Of a DNA stretch of 64,000 nucleotides, positions 1 to 8,902 are shown piece after piece; position 1 is the stretch's first letter, and the number at the start of each line of letters is the position of its first letter. Origin of the DNA: Burkholderiales bacterium 67-32 (GTDB lineage Bacteria; Pseudomonadota; Gammaproteobacteria; Burkholderiales; Burkholderiaceae_B); contig MKUP01000026.1 in assembly GCA_001898625.1 (NCBI GenBank), positions 248,001 through 312,000 on the forward strand. Direction: 5' to 3'. Under the pieces are notes generated by a model. The model worked only from the letters and a program-made list of their open reading frames with translations, was not told where the DNA came from and did not search any database. A program made the position numbers and the translations under genes.

Positions 1-2
1 AT

Positions 3-1088
3 GTGCCGCCCGGCACGTTGCTGGAGCAGGGAGGCACCCTGGATTTGTCCGCGCTGCCCGAGGGGCCGTGGATGGTCAAGGGGCAGGTCGCCGCGGGCGG
101 CCGAGGCAAGGCGGGATTGGTCCGGAAGGCGGCGACGGTGGACGAGGTGGCGCGCTGCAGCGAGGCGATGTTCGGCACCCTGCTCAAGGGCAAGCGGGTC
201 GAGGCCGTGCGCGTCGAACGACAGGTCGCCGCTGTCGCCGAGGTCTATATCGCCTTGATGGTAGACGCCGCAGCGGGCGGCGTGAGGGTGATCGTCTCGG
301 AGCAGGGAGGCATGGAGATCGAGTCCGTTGCGCCGCAGGATCTGCGCTCGGAAACGGTGGCTGCCGACGCTCCCGCGGTCGTTGCCTGCGTCGAGCGGTT
401 GGTCCGGGGCATGGCGGCTGCCAAGGCCGCGGCGCTGGCGGAGGCAGCGCGAAAGCTGGCGGCGCTGTTTTTCCAGAGCGAAGCGTTGCTGGTCGAGATC
501 AATCCGTTGTTCGTCATGGCGGACGGCGGTTGGGTCGCCGCCGACGCCAAGATCGTGACCGATGACAACGCGCTCGCCCGCCAGTCGGGGTTGCAGCGGT
601 TGCTGGGCGCCCGCGCCGCGGCCTATCCCGAGGCCTGGCTCAAGCAGGAGCATGGTTTTGACTACGTCGTCGTCGATCCCGAAGGGCAAATCGGCCTGCT
701 TACCACCGGCGCGGGTCTTTCCATGATGCTGATCGACGAGTTGCGCGCCGATGGACTGCGTCCTTACAACTTTCTCGACATCCGCACCGGCGGCTTTCGC
801 GGCGATCCGGCGCGCCTCGTGTCGGTGCTGGGGTGGCTCGGCGAGGCACCGTCGGTGAAGGCTGTCCTGATCAATATATTCGCCGGGATTACCGATCTGG
901 GCGAGTTCGCCGCGCTGCTGCTCGACGCTCTCCGGCAAGCGCCCGCGCTGCGGGTGCCGATGGTCGCCAGGCTGGTCGGCACCAACCTCGAGGCCGCGCA
1001 AGTCTTGCTCGCACAGGCGGGCATCCCGATCTATACCGAACTCGATCCGGCCATCGCACATCTGCGCAGACATCTCGAATCATGCTGA
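3..1088 (+). CDS. Succinyl-CoA synthetase beta-subunit-like ATP-grasp protein, 5' end missing
   Basis: This is the ATP-grasp/CoA-ligase beta subunit of an ADP-forming acyl-CoA synthetase (SucC family), which joins a carboxylate to CoA with ATP. The frame is open through the window edge. The visible part starts within the region after the usual first 25-30 residues, so the GTG at position 3 is not the start. Family landmarks are the stretch MVKGQVAAGGRGKAG near residue 24, the metal-binding EINPLFV near residue 165, LLTTGAGLSMM near 235 and the ligase-domain VLINIFAGI near 285. The stop overlaps the start of the SucD-like gene by 7 bases, so the two are co-translated. The ligase-domain glycine motif reads LDIRTGGF instead of the common LDVGGGA, so the substrate may not be succinate; a malate- or other dicarboxylate-CoA ligase is possible. 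Family call firm, substrate unknown. Confidence 0.87.
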   Translation: MPPGTLLEQGGTLDLSALPEGPWMVKGQVAAGGRGKAGLVRKAATVDEVARCSEAMFGTLLKGKRVEAVRVERQVAAVAEVYIALMVDAAAGGVRVIVSEQGGMEIESVAPQDLRSETVAADAPAVVACVERLVRGMAAAKAAALAEAARKLAALFFQSEALLVEINPLFVMADGGWVAADAKIVTDDNALARQSGLQRLLGARAAAYPEAWLKQEHGFDYVVVDPEGQIGLLTTGAGLSMMLIDELRADGLRPYNFLDIRTGGFRGDPARLVSVLGWLGEAPSVKAVLINIFAGITDLGEFAALLLDALRQAPALRVPMVARLVGTNLEAAQVLLAQAGIPIYTELDPAIAHLRRHLESC

Positions 1089-1981
1089 TCAATCCACGCA
1101 TAGACCATCGTACCCCCATCATCGTCTACGGCATGTCGGGGCGGGCGGGCAGCATGCACACCCGCTTGATGCGCCGCTACGGTACGCGCATCGTCGCGGG
1201 CGTGTCGTCCCGGCCAACGGCCGACGAGGTCGATGGCATCCCGTTGTTCGCCGACTGCCGGAGCGCGGTGGCGGCGACCGGCGCCAGCACTTGTGTGGCG
1301 TTTGTCGGCGCCTATCACTTGCTGAACGCGATCGAGGAAATGGTAGCCAGCGGCATCCGCTATCTGGTGACACCCACCGAAGGCCTGCCGGTGCACGATG
1401 CATTGCGCGCCAGGCAGCTATCGGCCGCTGCGGGTGTCCTGTGGATAGGCGCATCGACGCCGGGCATCGCCGTCGCGGGTGAAGCCAAGCTCGGTTTCCT
1501 GCCCGATGCCTCGCTGCGGCCGGGCCGGCTGGGGCTGATGTCGAAGTCCGGCACGCTGTCGTACGAGGCCGGCTACAGGCTTGCCCAACGCGGTGTGGGA
1601 ACCTCGGTATGGGTAGGGGTGGGCGGCGATCCGGTGAAAGGCCTGCGCTATGCCGACCTGGTGCCGTTCTACGCCGCGGACGAAGGTACGGACAGCCTGC
1701 TGATCATCGGTGAAATCGGCGGGCATGAGGAAGAGGAGCTCGCGGCGTCCTTGCTGAGCCACGGTTTCGTCAAGCCGGTCTATGCGCTCATTGCCGGCCG
1801 CACGGCGCCGGAAGGCGTGGCGATGGGGCACGCGGGGGCGCTGGTACATGGGAATCACGGGACCTTCCAGGCAAAGAAGGCGGCACTGGAAAGCGCCGGC
1901 GTCCTCGTGTTCGATTCCTTGGCGGGGATGGTGGATACCATCTCGGCGGCCAGTCTCCCCGCCGGCGCATCTGCTACGTGA
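1082..1981 (+). CDS. Succinyl-CoA synthetase alpha-subunit-like CoA ligase
   Basis: This 299-residue protein is the partner of the preceding beta subunit; the alpha subunit binds CoA and carries the phosphohistidine of the reaction. The N-terminal Rossmann CoA-binding domain begins TPIIVYGMSGRAG. The catalytic histidine is H250 in GVAMGHAGAL, matching His246 of Escherichia coli SucD, and the length is normal for SucD (about 290). The start ATG lies inside the end of the beta-subunit gene. It ends 37 bases from a convergent LysR gene. In E. coli the sucCD genes sit with the TCA cycle genes; here the neighbours are catabolic, so this is probably a pathway-specific paralog and not the housekeeping enzyme. 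Family certain, substrate inferred only as some organic acid. Confidence 0.9.
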   Translation: MLINPRIDHRTPIIVYGMSGRAGSMHTRLMRRYGTRIVAGVSSRPTADEVDGIPLFADCRSAVAATGASTCVAFVGAYHLLNAIEEMVASGIRYLVTPTEGLPVHDALRARQLSAAAGVLWIGASTPGIAVAGEAKLGFLPDASLRPGRLGLMSKSGTLSYEAGYRLAQRGVGTSVWVGVGGDPVKGLRYADLVPFYAADEGTDSLLIIGEIGGHEEEELAASLLSHGFVKPVYALIAGRTAPEGVAMGHAGALVHGNHGTFQAKKAALESAGVLVFDSLAGMVDTISAASLPAGASAT

Positions 1982-2018
1982 GGATCGACGGCAGCGAGGG
2001 CGGTGATGCCGTTCGGCG

Positions 2019-2906
2019 CTACAGATTCTCCGAGACGAAATCGAGGAAAGCGCGCGTCTTCGCGGGCATGAGCCGGGTCGCCGTCAGCGCGTAGGCCGAA
2101 ACCGGTGGCGCGCTCCAGTCGTCCAGCACGCGTACCAGCCGGCCTTCCTGCACGTCCTGCCGGCACAGCTTCTCGGGAAGGATGGCGAGGCCGCCGCCGG
2201 CCTGCACCACCCGGCGAATGATGCCGACGCTGTTGAACGACATGGTGCCGCCGACCACGGCCTCGGCGCGCCGGCGGCCGCTGCGCAGCCGCCAGACGCC
2301 CTGGTTGCCGACGTGGTCGATGCGAGTGCCGAGGACACAGGTGTGGGCCGACAGGTCCGCCGGAGCGGCCGGTTCGCCGTGCGCCGCGAGATAGGCCGGC
2401 GATGCGTAGACATACATCGGGATGTCGGCGAGCTTCCTGGCCGTCAGGCCGGAGTCGGCCGGTTCGCCGAAACAGATCGCGATGTCGCAGTTTTCGCTGA
2501 TAGGGTCGACCGGCCGCATGGTGAAGTCGAAATCCATGTGCAGTTCCGGGTGTTTCGCGGCGAACGCGGGCAAGTTGTCGATCAGGCGCAAGGCGAAGCT
2601 GGTGGGGATCGCCACGCGCAGGTGTCCCTGTACGCGATGCCGGGCGCTGAGCAATTCGTCGTGGGTGGCTTCCAGTCCTTCGAGCAGCGCGCGGCACGAC
2701 GCGAAATAGTTCATGCCTTCCTCGGTCAACTGGACGATGCGCGTGGAGCGCTTGAGCAGGCGTAGCCCCACGTCCCGCTCCAGCTCGCGGATGCGCCGCG
2801 AGACGGTGGACTTGGGTAGATCCAGCGCGGTTGCCGCCTTGGTGAAACTCCTGGCCTTGGCCACTTCGACGAAGACCGCGACATTGCGCAGCAGTTCGGG
2901 TTTCAT
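2019..2906 (-). CDS. LysR-family transcriptional regulator of the Hyu/FAH operon
   Basis: This 295-residue LTTR has an N-terminal winged helix-turn-helix (residues 1-60, with SFTKAATALDLPKSTVSRRI) and a periplasmic-binding-like effector domain. The HTH resembles the large one-component CrgA/DsdC-like group common in betaproteobacteria. The start is placed at the ATG giving MKPELLRNVAVF, because that Met sits at the usual distance before the helix-turn-helix; an in-frame ATG 11 codons upstream is possible. It is divergent from the Bug gene that opens the Hyu/FAH operon, with a 130-base shared region holding two small palindromes, so it probably activates that operon in response to its substrate. 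Confidence 0.9.
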   Translation of the reverse strand: MKPELLRNVAVFVEVAKARSFTKAATALDLPKSTVSRRIRELERDVGLRLLKRSTRIVQLTEEGMNYFASCRALLEGLEATHDELLSARHRVQGHLRVAIPTSFALRLIDNLPAFAAKHPELHMDFDFTMRPVDPISENCDIAICFGEPADSGLTARKLADIPMYVYASPAYLAAHGEPAAPADLSAHTCVLGTRIDHVGNQGVWRLRSGRRRAEAVVGGTMSFNSVGIIRRVVQAGGGLAILPEKLCRQDVQEGRLVRVLDDWSAPPVSAYALTATRLMPAKTRAFLDFVSENL

Positions 2907-2956
2907 CGGCGCTCCTGGATTGTGCCGTGGGTGGAACAATTATTTCCAAAATACCT

Positions 2957-2985
2957 GATTGAATCAATCCTCCGATTCGCCGAAT
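2957..2985. promoter_or_regulatory. Two adjacent small palindromes in the LysR / Bug divergent region
   Basis: GATTG-AAT-CAATC (2957-2969) and ATTCG-C-CGAAT (2975-2985) are perfect inverted repeats in a locally AT-rich stretch between the divergent LysR and Bug genes. LTTRs commonly bind dyads of this size between themselves and their target. Assignment as operator is inference. Confidence 0.4.
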
Positions 2986-3036
2986 ATCTGCGCCATACCT
3001 ATGGCCGCACCCCGACGGCGCACAAGGAGACACCCC

Positions 3037-4005
3037 ATGAGTTTTCGCAGAGCGTGGCTCGCACTCGCCGCCCTGGCGGCCGTGCTGCCGGCCGTGGCTT
3101 CGGCCCAGGCCTATCCCTCGCGCCTGGTGCGCATCGTCATCGGCGTCCCGCCTGCCGGCGTGCAGGATTTGCTGGCGCGCGGCGTGGCCGAGCGGCTGTC
3201 CAAGGCCTGGGGCCAACCGGTCATCGTCGAGAACCGGCCCGGCGCTACCGGCAGCATCGCCGGCAACCAGGTCGCCAAGGCCGAGCCGGACGGCTATTCC
3301 ATCCTGATGAGTACGGCCAACAACATGGAGGCCGCGCCGCTGCTGCAGAAGAACCTGCCGTTCGACCCGGTCAAGGACTTCATCCCGGTAGTGGGGCTGG
3401 CCCAGGTCCGGTCGGTGGTCTCCATCAGCAACGGCATTCCCGCCGGCAACGTCAAGGAACTCGCCGCGCTGGCGCACAAGCAGCCTGGCGCGCTCAACTA
3501 TGGAAGCTGGGGCGTCGGCAGCGTCGCCCATCTCGATGCCGCCGCCTTCGCCAAGGGTATCGATGCCGAGTTCTCGCACATTCCGTACAAGGGCGGCAAC
3601 GAACTCATGCTGGCGTTGGCGTCCAACCAGGTGCAGATGGCGGTGACCACCGTCAGCACCGCGCTGCCGCTGGCCAGGCAGGGCCGCATCAAGACGATCG
3701 CCTATACCGGCAACCAGCGGTCCAAGCTGCTGCCCGACGTGCCGACACTGGTCGAGCTGGGCTACAGCTTCGACCGCCCGAGCGGGGTGTTCTCGTTCTA
3801 CCTGCCCGCGGGCACGCCCAAGGCAATCGTCGACAAGCTCGCCGATGACACCGCCAGGATCGTTGACGCGCCGGCGTTCGCCGAAGAGTTCCTCGACATC
3901 AACGGCATGGAAGCCTATTCCTATCGCGGCGCCGAACTGGCGAAGCAACTGGAAGCCTCGCGCAAGAACTACCTCGCGCGCATGAAAGACCTCAAGATCG
4001 ATTGA
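3037..4005 (+). CDS. Bug-family (TctC-like) periplasmic solute-binding protein
   Basis: This 322-residue secreted binding protein belongs to the Bordetella uptake gene family, whose members bind carboxylated or amide ligands and deliver them to TctAB-type permeases. A signal peptide is visible: positively charged SFRRAW, a hydrophobic run, then cleavage after VASAQA. The mature protein starts YPSRLVRIVIGVPPAGVQD, which aligns with the Bug lid loop, and the second loop motif NYGSWGVGSVAHL follows at about residue 155. The ATG at 3037 follows an AAGGAG ribosome site at 3023. No tctAB genes are nearby, as for most orphan Bug proteins. It lies 16 bases before hyuA, suggesting that it supplies the operon's substrate. 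Confidence 0.92.
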   Translation: MSFRRAWLALAALAAVLPAVASAQAYPSRLVRIVIGVPPAGVQDLLARGVAERLSKAWGQPVIVENRPGATGSIAGNQVAKAEPDGYSILMSTANNMEAAPLLQKNLPFDPVKDFIPVVGLAQVRSVVSISNGIPAGNVKELAALAHKQPGALNYGSWGVGSVAHLDAAAFAKGIDAEFSHIPYKGGNELMLALASNQVQMAVTTVSTALPLARQGRIKTIAYTGNQRSKLLPDVPTLVELGYSFDRPSGVFSFYLPAGTPKAIVDKLADDTARIVDAPAFAEEFLDINGMEAYSYRGAELAKQLEASRKNYLARMKDLKID

Positions 4006-4021
4006 AGAGAGCACGCCCGCA

Positions 4022-6085
4022 ATGAGCCCCCTTTCCGAGTCCGCGGCGCAATCGTCGCTGCGGGTCGCCGTCGACATCGGCGGCACGTTCACCGACCTGG
4101 CCGCGGTCGACCCGCGTACCGGCGAGCGCTGGTTCGCCAAGGCGTCGACCACGCCCGACGATCCTTCGCGCGGCATCCGCGACTGCCTGGCCAAGCTGGG
4201 CAGGTCGCCCGAGGAGTTCGAGATATTCGTGCACGGCACCACGCTGGTCATCAATGCCTGCCTGGAGAAGAAAGGCGCGCGCACGGCCCTGATCACCACC
4301 GACGGCTTTCGCGACGTCCTGGAGATCGGCCGGGGCAATCGCACCGAGTCGTTCAATTACCTCTTCAAGCGCCATGAGCCCTTCGTGCCGCGCGAATTCC
4401 GGCTCGAAGCGAACGAGCGGATGGGCGCCGACGGCAATGCCGTCGTGCCGCTCGACGAGGCGCAACTGCGCGAGGTGCTGGCCGAGGCCCGGGGCAAGGG
4501 TGCCGAGGCCATCGCCATCTGTTTCCTGCATTCCTATCGCAACCCCGAGCACGAACGGCGCGCGGCCGAGATCGCTGCCGAGTGCGGCGATTGGTTCGTG
4601 ACGGCATCGCATACGCTGTCGCAGGAGTATCGCGAGTACGAACGCACGTCCACGGTCGTGCTCAACGCCTTCGTCGGACCCAAGGTCAGCACCTACCTGG
4701 GCAAGCTCGAGACGCTGCTGGCCGAAAGCGGCTTCAAGGGCCGGTTTTTCCTGATGGAGTCGAACGGCGGCGTAGCCGACGTCGCGACCGTCAAGCGCCT
4801 GCCCGTGCTGCTGATGGAGTCGGGGCCGGTCGGCGGGATAGCCGGCGCGATCAAGCTTGGCGAAAAGCTGGGGCAGCGCAATCTGATCACTTTCGACATG
4901 GGCGGCACGACGGCCAAGAGCGCGCTCGTGCAGGATGGCGTGGTCAGCTTCGATTCGCTGTACTACGTGGATGGATTCGAGCACGGCTATCCGCTGCAGA
5001 CCTCGGTGGTCGACATGGTCGAGGTGGGAGCCGGCGGCGGCAGCATCGCGGCGATCGACGAACTGGGCGCGTTGCGAGTCGGGCCGCGCAGCGCCGGCGC
5101 CTATCCGGGGCCGGCTGCCTATGGCCTGGGCAACGACCAGCCCACCGTCACCGATGCCAACATCGCACTCGGACGGTTGGATCCCACGCGCTTTCTGGGT
5201 GGGGAGATGAAGATCGACGGCGACCTGTCCATGAAGGCGCTCCGGAACCTGGGCGCGAAGCTGGGGTACGACGCCCGCACGATGGCCGCGGGCATCATCC
5301 GGATCGCCAACGTGACGATGTCGGGAGCGTTGCGCCGCGTCTCGATCGAGCGCGGCAAGGATCCGCGCGACTTCACCCTGGTGGCCTGTGGCGGCAACGG
5401 ACCGCTGCATGCCGCCGAGCTGGCCGAGGAACTGGGCATCCGGACCCTGCTGATTCCCAGCATGCCCGCGCACTTCTCGGCGTTCGGCATGCTGTACGCC
5501 GATGCCCGCTACGATGCCTCGCGCACGTGGACCTGTGACCTGCCCGAGCAGGGGCCGGAGGTTCCCGGCCTGGCCGATGTGCTGCGCACGCTCGAGCAGG
5601 GCCTGGCCGGCACCGTGGCCGAGAAGCTCGGGGCGTCGCGCGAACTGCGGTTCGAGAACTATGCCGAGATGCGCTATCGCGGCCAGGACCAGACCGTCAA
5701 GGTGCGGCTGCTGGATGACCTGAGCCCGGCGGCCCTCCAGCGCGGCTTCGACCGGATCTACGCGGAACGCTACGGCCACGTCAGTCCCATCCCGGTGCAG
5801 ATCGTATCGCTGCGCGTGAGCTGCCAGGCGGCGCTGGGGAATGGGCAGGATGCCAGCGTGCCGTCGGCGCGCGCGCACGAGGCCTCTACCTCGCGCCAGG
5901 TCTATTCGACCAAGGCCGGCGACTTCCAGATCTATGCCGTGCACCGCCGTGGCGGCATGGCCCGTGGCGCATCCTATCCGGGACCTTGCCTGGTCGAGGA
6001 CCACGCGACCACCACGCACGTGCCGCAGGGGTGGGACGTCAGGCTGCTCGAGGACGACGTGCTGGAGATGACATGGAGCGAATGA
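4022..6085 (+). CDS. hyuA: Hydantoinase/oxoprolinase subunit A (ATP-dependent)
   Basis: This 687-residue protein is the ATP-binding subunit of the hydantoinase/5-oxoprolinase/acetone-carboxylase superfamily, which opens cyclic amides or carboxylates ketones with ATP. The N-terminal actin-like phosphate loop is VAVDIGGTFTDLAAV at residues 15-29; a second nucleotide motif, ITFDMGGTTAKSA, is near residue 290. The length is typical of HyuA (about 690). It lies 16 bases after the Bug gene and 31 bases before the FAH-family gene. The operon also carries HyuB, so the heteromeric enzyme is complete. Which lactam, hydantoin or ketone it uses cannot be read from sequence. Confidence 0.92.
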   Translation: MSPLSESAAQSSLRVAVDIGGTFTDLAAVDPRTGERWFAKASTTPDDPSRGIRDCLAKLGRSPEEFEIFVHGTTLVINACLEKKGARTALITTDGFRDVLEIGRGNRTESFNYLFKRHEPFVPREFRLEANERMGADGNAVVPLDEAQLREVLAEARGKGAEAIAICFLHSYRNPEHERRAAEIAAECGDWFVTASHTLSQEYREYERTSTVVLNAFVGPKVSTYLGKLETLLAESGFKGRFFLMESNGGVADVATVKRLPVLLMESGPVGGIAGAIKLGEKLGQRNLITFDMGGTTAKSALVQDGVVSFDSLYYVDGFEHGYPLQTSVVDMVEVGAGGGSIAAIDELGALRVGPRSAGAYPGPAAYGLGNDQPTVTDANIALGRLDPTRFLGGEMKIDGDLSMKALRNLGAKLGYDARTMAAGIIRIANVTMSGALRRVSIERGKDPRDFTLVACGGNGPLHAAELAEELGIRTLLIPSMPAHFSAFGMLYADARYDASRTWTCDLPEQGPEVPGLADVLRTLEQGLAGTVAEKLGASRELRFENYAEMRYRGQDQTVKVRLLDDLSPAALQRGFDRIYAERYGHVSPIPVQIVSLRVSCQAALGNGQDASVPSARAHEASTSRQVYSTKAGDFQIYAVHRRGGMARGASYPGPCLVEDHATTTHVPQGWDVRLLEDDVLEMTWSE

Positions 6086-6116
6086 GATCCGCGCGACACG
6101 GGTGCAGGGAACTGCC

Positions 6117-7121
6117 ATGAAGATCGCCAAATACGGAAGCGGCCGTATCGCCGCCGTCGTCGGGGAACGGCTCATCGACCTGAACCGTGCCCGCTCGGTC
6201 CAGTTGCGGGGGGCCGACCAGGGCGGGGTGCCGGCCGATCTGCTCGATTTCATCAAGGCGGGGCCGGCGGCGCTCGACGCGGCGTACGCGGCCGTGGACT
6301 TCGTGCTGGCCGAAGGGCCGGCGCCGCGCGCCACGGCGGACGGGCCGCTGGTCATGGACCTGGCGGCCACGCCATTGCTGGCTCCGCTGCCCAGCCTCGG
6401 CTCCAAGCTGATCTGCATGGGCCGCAACTTCGCCGGGCACAGCAAGGCGGCGCAGAAAGCCAATGCCGAACGCGCCGCGGCGGGCGACACGCGGCCGCAG
6501 ATGCGGGCCAGTGCCCAGATTCCCAAGCGGCCGGCCGGGTTCATCAAGTTCGCCGACACCGTGGTTGGGCCCGGCGCGCCGGTCGTCTACCCGTCGCGCA
6601 CCCGCAAGCTGGACTACGAGGTCGAGATCGCCCTCATCGTCGGTACGCAGGGCAAGGACATCCCGCGCGAGCAGGCGATGCGCCACGCCTTCGGCTACAC
6701 GGTGTTCTGCGACTACAGCGCGCGCGACCAGAACAGCGACCTCGAAGACATGAACTGGGTGCGGCATCACAAGAACTTCGATTGCGCCGCGTCGATGGGG
6801 CCATGGATCGTGACGGCCGACGAGCCGCTGGATCCGCACGACGTGGCGATTCGCACCTGGGTCAACGGCGAGCTGCGGCAGGACGGCACCACGGCCGACA
6901 TGATCTACGACTTCGCCCGCATCATCGAGTACTACTCGGTGGACCAGACGCTCTATCCCGGCGATCTGTTCGCTTCCGGTACGTGCGAGGGCACGGGCAT
7001 GGAGAAGACGGACGGCTCCTGGTTCCTGCGGCCCGGCGACCGCATCGAGTTCGAAATCCCCCAGATCGGGCGCTACGGCAACCCGATCGTCGCGAAACCT
7101 CCAGCAGGGAGCCCCGCATGA
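6117..7121 (+). CDS. Fumarylacetoacetate hydrolase-family protein
   Basis: This 334-residue FAH-fold enzyme belongs to a family that hydrolyses C-C bonds in beta-diketo acids, decarboxylates oxaloacetate-like acids or hydrates 2-oxo-enoates, using a divalent metal. The catalytic domain runs from KLICMGRNFAGH (about residue 98) to the end. Metal ligands are visible as the Glu pair in LDYEVEIALIVG and the Asp in FCDYSARDQN. The start at 6117 follows an AGGGA ribosome site; its stop overlaps the hyuB start as ATGA, so the two are translationally coupled. Placement between hyuA and hyuB is unusual and suggests that it acts on the ring-opened product. Exact reaction unknown. Confidence 0.88.
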   Translation: MKIAKYGSGRIAAVVGERLIDLNRARSVQLRGADQGGVPADLLDFIKAGPAALDAAYAAVDFVLAEGPAPRATADGPLVMDLAATPLLAPLPSLGSKLICMGRNFAGHSKAAQKANAERAAAGDTRPQMRASAQIPKRPAGFIKFADTVVGPGAPVVYPSRTRKLDYEVEIALIVGTQGKDIPREQAMRHAFGYTVFCDYSARDQNSDLEDMNWVRHHKNFDCAASMGPWIVTADEPLDPHDVAIRTWVNGELRQDGTTADMIYDFARIIEYYSVDQTLYPGDLFASGTCEGTGMEKTDGSWFLRPGDRIEFEIPQIGRYGNPIVAKPPAGSPA

Positions 7122-8887
7122 CCGCCATGCACAAGCCGCGCACCGGACCGGGCGCGCGCCGCGTCGATCCGATCACCCTCGAAGTCATCCGCTATTCGCT
7201 GGTGGCGATGATGGACGAGACCGAGGCTAATCTGACGCGTACCGCGTTTTCCACGATCATTCGCGAGTTCAAGGACTACAGCGTCGGCCTGGTGACGGCC
7301 AGGGGCGAGACGATCGCCCAGGGCCGCGGCAGCATTCCCTCGTTCGTGGCCGACCTGGGCACGCCCGTGCTCGACGGCGTGGCCATGTGGGGCGACGACC
7401 TGCACGACGGCGATTATCTGATCAACAACCACGCGGGCGTCTGCGGCCAGCACCTGAACAACGTCGTGATGTACACCCCGATCTTCGATGGCGGGCGCAT
7501 CATCGCCTTCTCGGCGTTGCGCACGCACTGGCCGGACGTCGGCGGCGGCTTCCAGGCGCGGCCGGCTACCGAGATCTACCAGGAAGGCATCCAGTTCCGC
7601 AACGCCAAGATCTACAAGAACGGCAAGATCGACGTCGAGCTCGAGCGCATCATCCGCTACAACACCCGGCACTCGGACGAGACCTTCGGCGACCTGGAAG
7701 CGCAGATCTCGGGCTGCCAACTGGCCAAGCGCCGCTTCGAGGAACTGGTCGCGCGCTACGGCTGGGATCAGGTCGAGGCGGCGATCCACGAGTGCTGGGA
7801 CCAGTCCGAGCGCTACGTGCGCCAGCGCATCCGCCAGATTCCCAACGGCCGCTACTACGCCGAGTCTTTCCTGGACGGCGACGGCATCACCGATGACCCG
7901 GTGCCGATCCGCGTCACGGTGGAGGTCGAGGACGAGGACATCACGGTCGATCTGACCGGCATGCCGTCGCAGGTGGCGGGGCCGCTGAACTCGGGGGCCA
8001 CGGGAGGGGGCGAGAGCGCCGCCAAGGTCGCCTTCAAGGGCGCGGTGGCGCCTTTCCTGCTCCCTAACGAGGGCGAGTTCCGGCCGCTGAAGATCGCGCT
8101 CAAGCCCGGCACGCTGGTCAGCGCTTCGGAAGACGCGGCGATGGGACTCTGGTCGACGCCGATCAAGACGATCATCGACGTCATCCTGAAGGCGTTCTCG
8201 CAGGCCATTCCGAACGAGATCCCGGCGGGCAACAACGCGCAGTACGGGCGTGGGCGCGTGCGCGCGCGCTACGCCGGCACGCGCCAGTTCTGGCAGGGCG
8301 GCGGCAATACGCTGGGCGGCTGGGGCGCGTACTGGGGCGGCGATGGCCAGTCCGCGTTGCACACCACCACCCACGGCGATTGCCGGCGCGTGCCGATCGA
8401 AGTGGAGGAAAGCGAGGGCCTGGGCCTGGTCAGGCGCTTCGAGTTGGTGACCGATTCCGGCGGGGCCGGACGCTGGCGCGGCGGGCTGGGGACCCGCATG
8501 GAAGTGGTGACGCCGACGCCCGCCATGGCGACGCTGGATTTCGATCGCAGCAAGTTCCCGCCCTGGGGCCTGTTCGGCGGCAAGGATGGCATGCCCGGCC
8601 ATGGCGAGATCCACAAGCCGGGCGAGGACCGGCCCATCACCGGGACGCGGGTGGCGGTGCAGGTTCCGGCCGGGACCCGGGTTTGCGCGGCCAACAACGG
8701 CGGCGGCGGCTGGGGGGACCCGCTGGAACGCGAACTGCCGGCCGTCGAATGGGACGTGCGGCAGGGCTATGTCTCGCGCGAGGCGGCGGTCCGCGACTAT
8801 GGCGTTGTGTTCGGCGCCGATGGCGCGATCGATGTGCCGGCGACCGAGCGGAACCGCGCCGCACACAAGGAGGCCGCCGCGGGCTGA
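7118..8887 (+). CDS. hyuB: Hydantoinase/oxoprolinase subunit B
   Basis: This 589-residue protein is the HyuB-type subunit that pairs with HyuA in ATP-dependent cyclic amide hydrolases and ketone carboxylases. Recognisable family segments are DPITLEVIRYSLVAMMDE at residues 17-34, then HDGDYLINNHAGVCGQHL near 90 and GATGGGESAAK near 290. The C-terminal glycine-rich region includes ANNGGGGWGDPLER, a typical HyuB ending. The start ATG at 7118 overlaps the previous stop; an ATG three codons later is a possible alternative. It is the last gene of the operon and ends 15 bases from the convergent NIPSNAP gene. Confidence 0.92.
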   Translation: MTAMHKPRTGPGARRVDPITLEVIRYSLVAMMDETEANLTRTAFSTIIREFKDYSVGLVTARGETIAQGRGSIPSFVADLGTPVLDGVAMWGDDLHDGDYLINNHAGVCGQHLNNVVMYTPIFDGGRIIAFSALRTHWPDVGGGFQARPATEIYQEGIQFRNAKIYKNGKIDVELERIIRYNTRHSDETFGDLEAQISGCQLAKRRFEELVARYGWDQVEAAIHECWDQSERYVRQRIRQIPNGRYYAESFLDGDGITDDPVPIRVTVEVEDEDITVDLTGMPSQVAGPLNSGATGGGESAAKVAFKGAVAPFLLPNEGEFRPLKIALKPGTLVSASEDAAMGLWSTPIKTIIDVILKAFSQAIPNEIPAGNNAQYGRGRVRARYAGTRQFWQGGGNTLGGWGAYWGGDGQSALHTTTHGDCRRVPIEVEESEGLGLVRRFELVTDSGGAGRWRGGLGTRMEVVTPTPAMATLDFDRSKFPPWGLFGGKDGMPGHGEIHKPGEDRPITGTRVAVQVPAGTRVCAANNGGGGWGDPLERELPAVEWDVRQGYVSREAAVRDYGVVFGADGAIDVPATERNRAAHKEAAAG

Positions 8888-8902
8888 TGCCGCTACGCCG
8901 TA

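Noticed and set aside
1855..4356. 833-residue open frame on the minus strand
   Set aside because: Antisense to the Bug and HyuA genes and overlapping the LysR gene in another frame; composition is that of a GC-rich shadow frame.
3992..6559. 855-residue open frame on the minus strand
   Set aside because: Wholly antisense to hyuA and the FAH gene, which have clear family motifs. No family-like sequence in the shadow.
7073..8866. 597-residue open frame antisense to hyuB
   Set aside because: hyuB is unambiguous and fills the same span.
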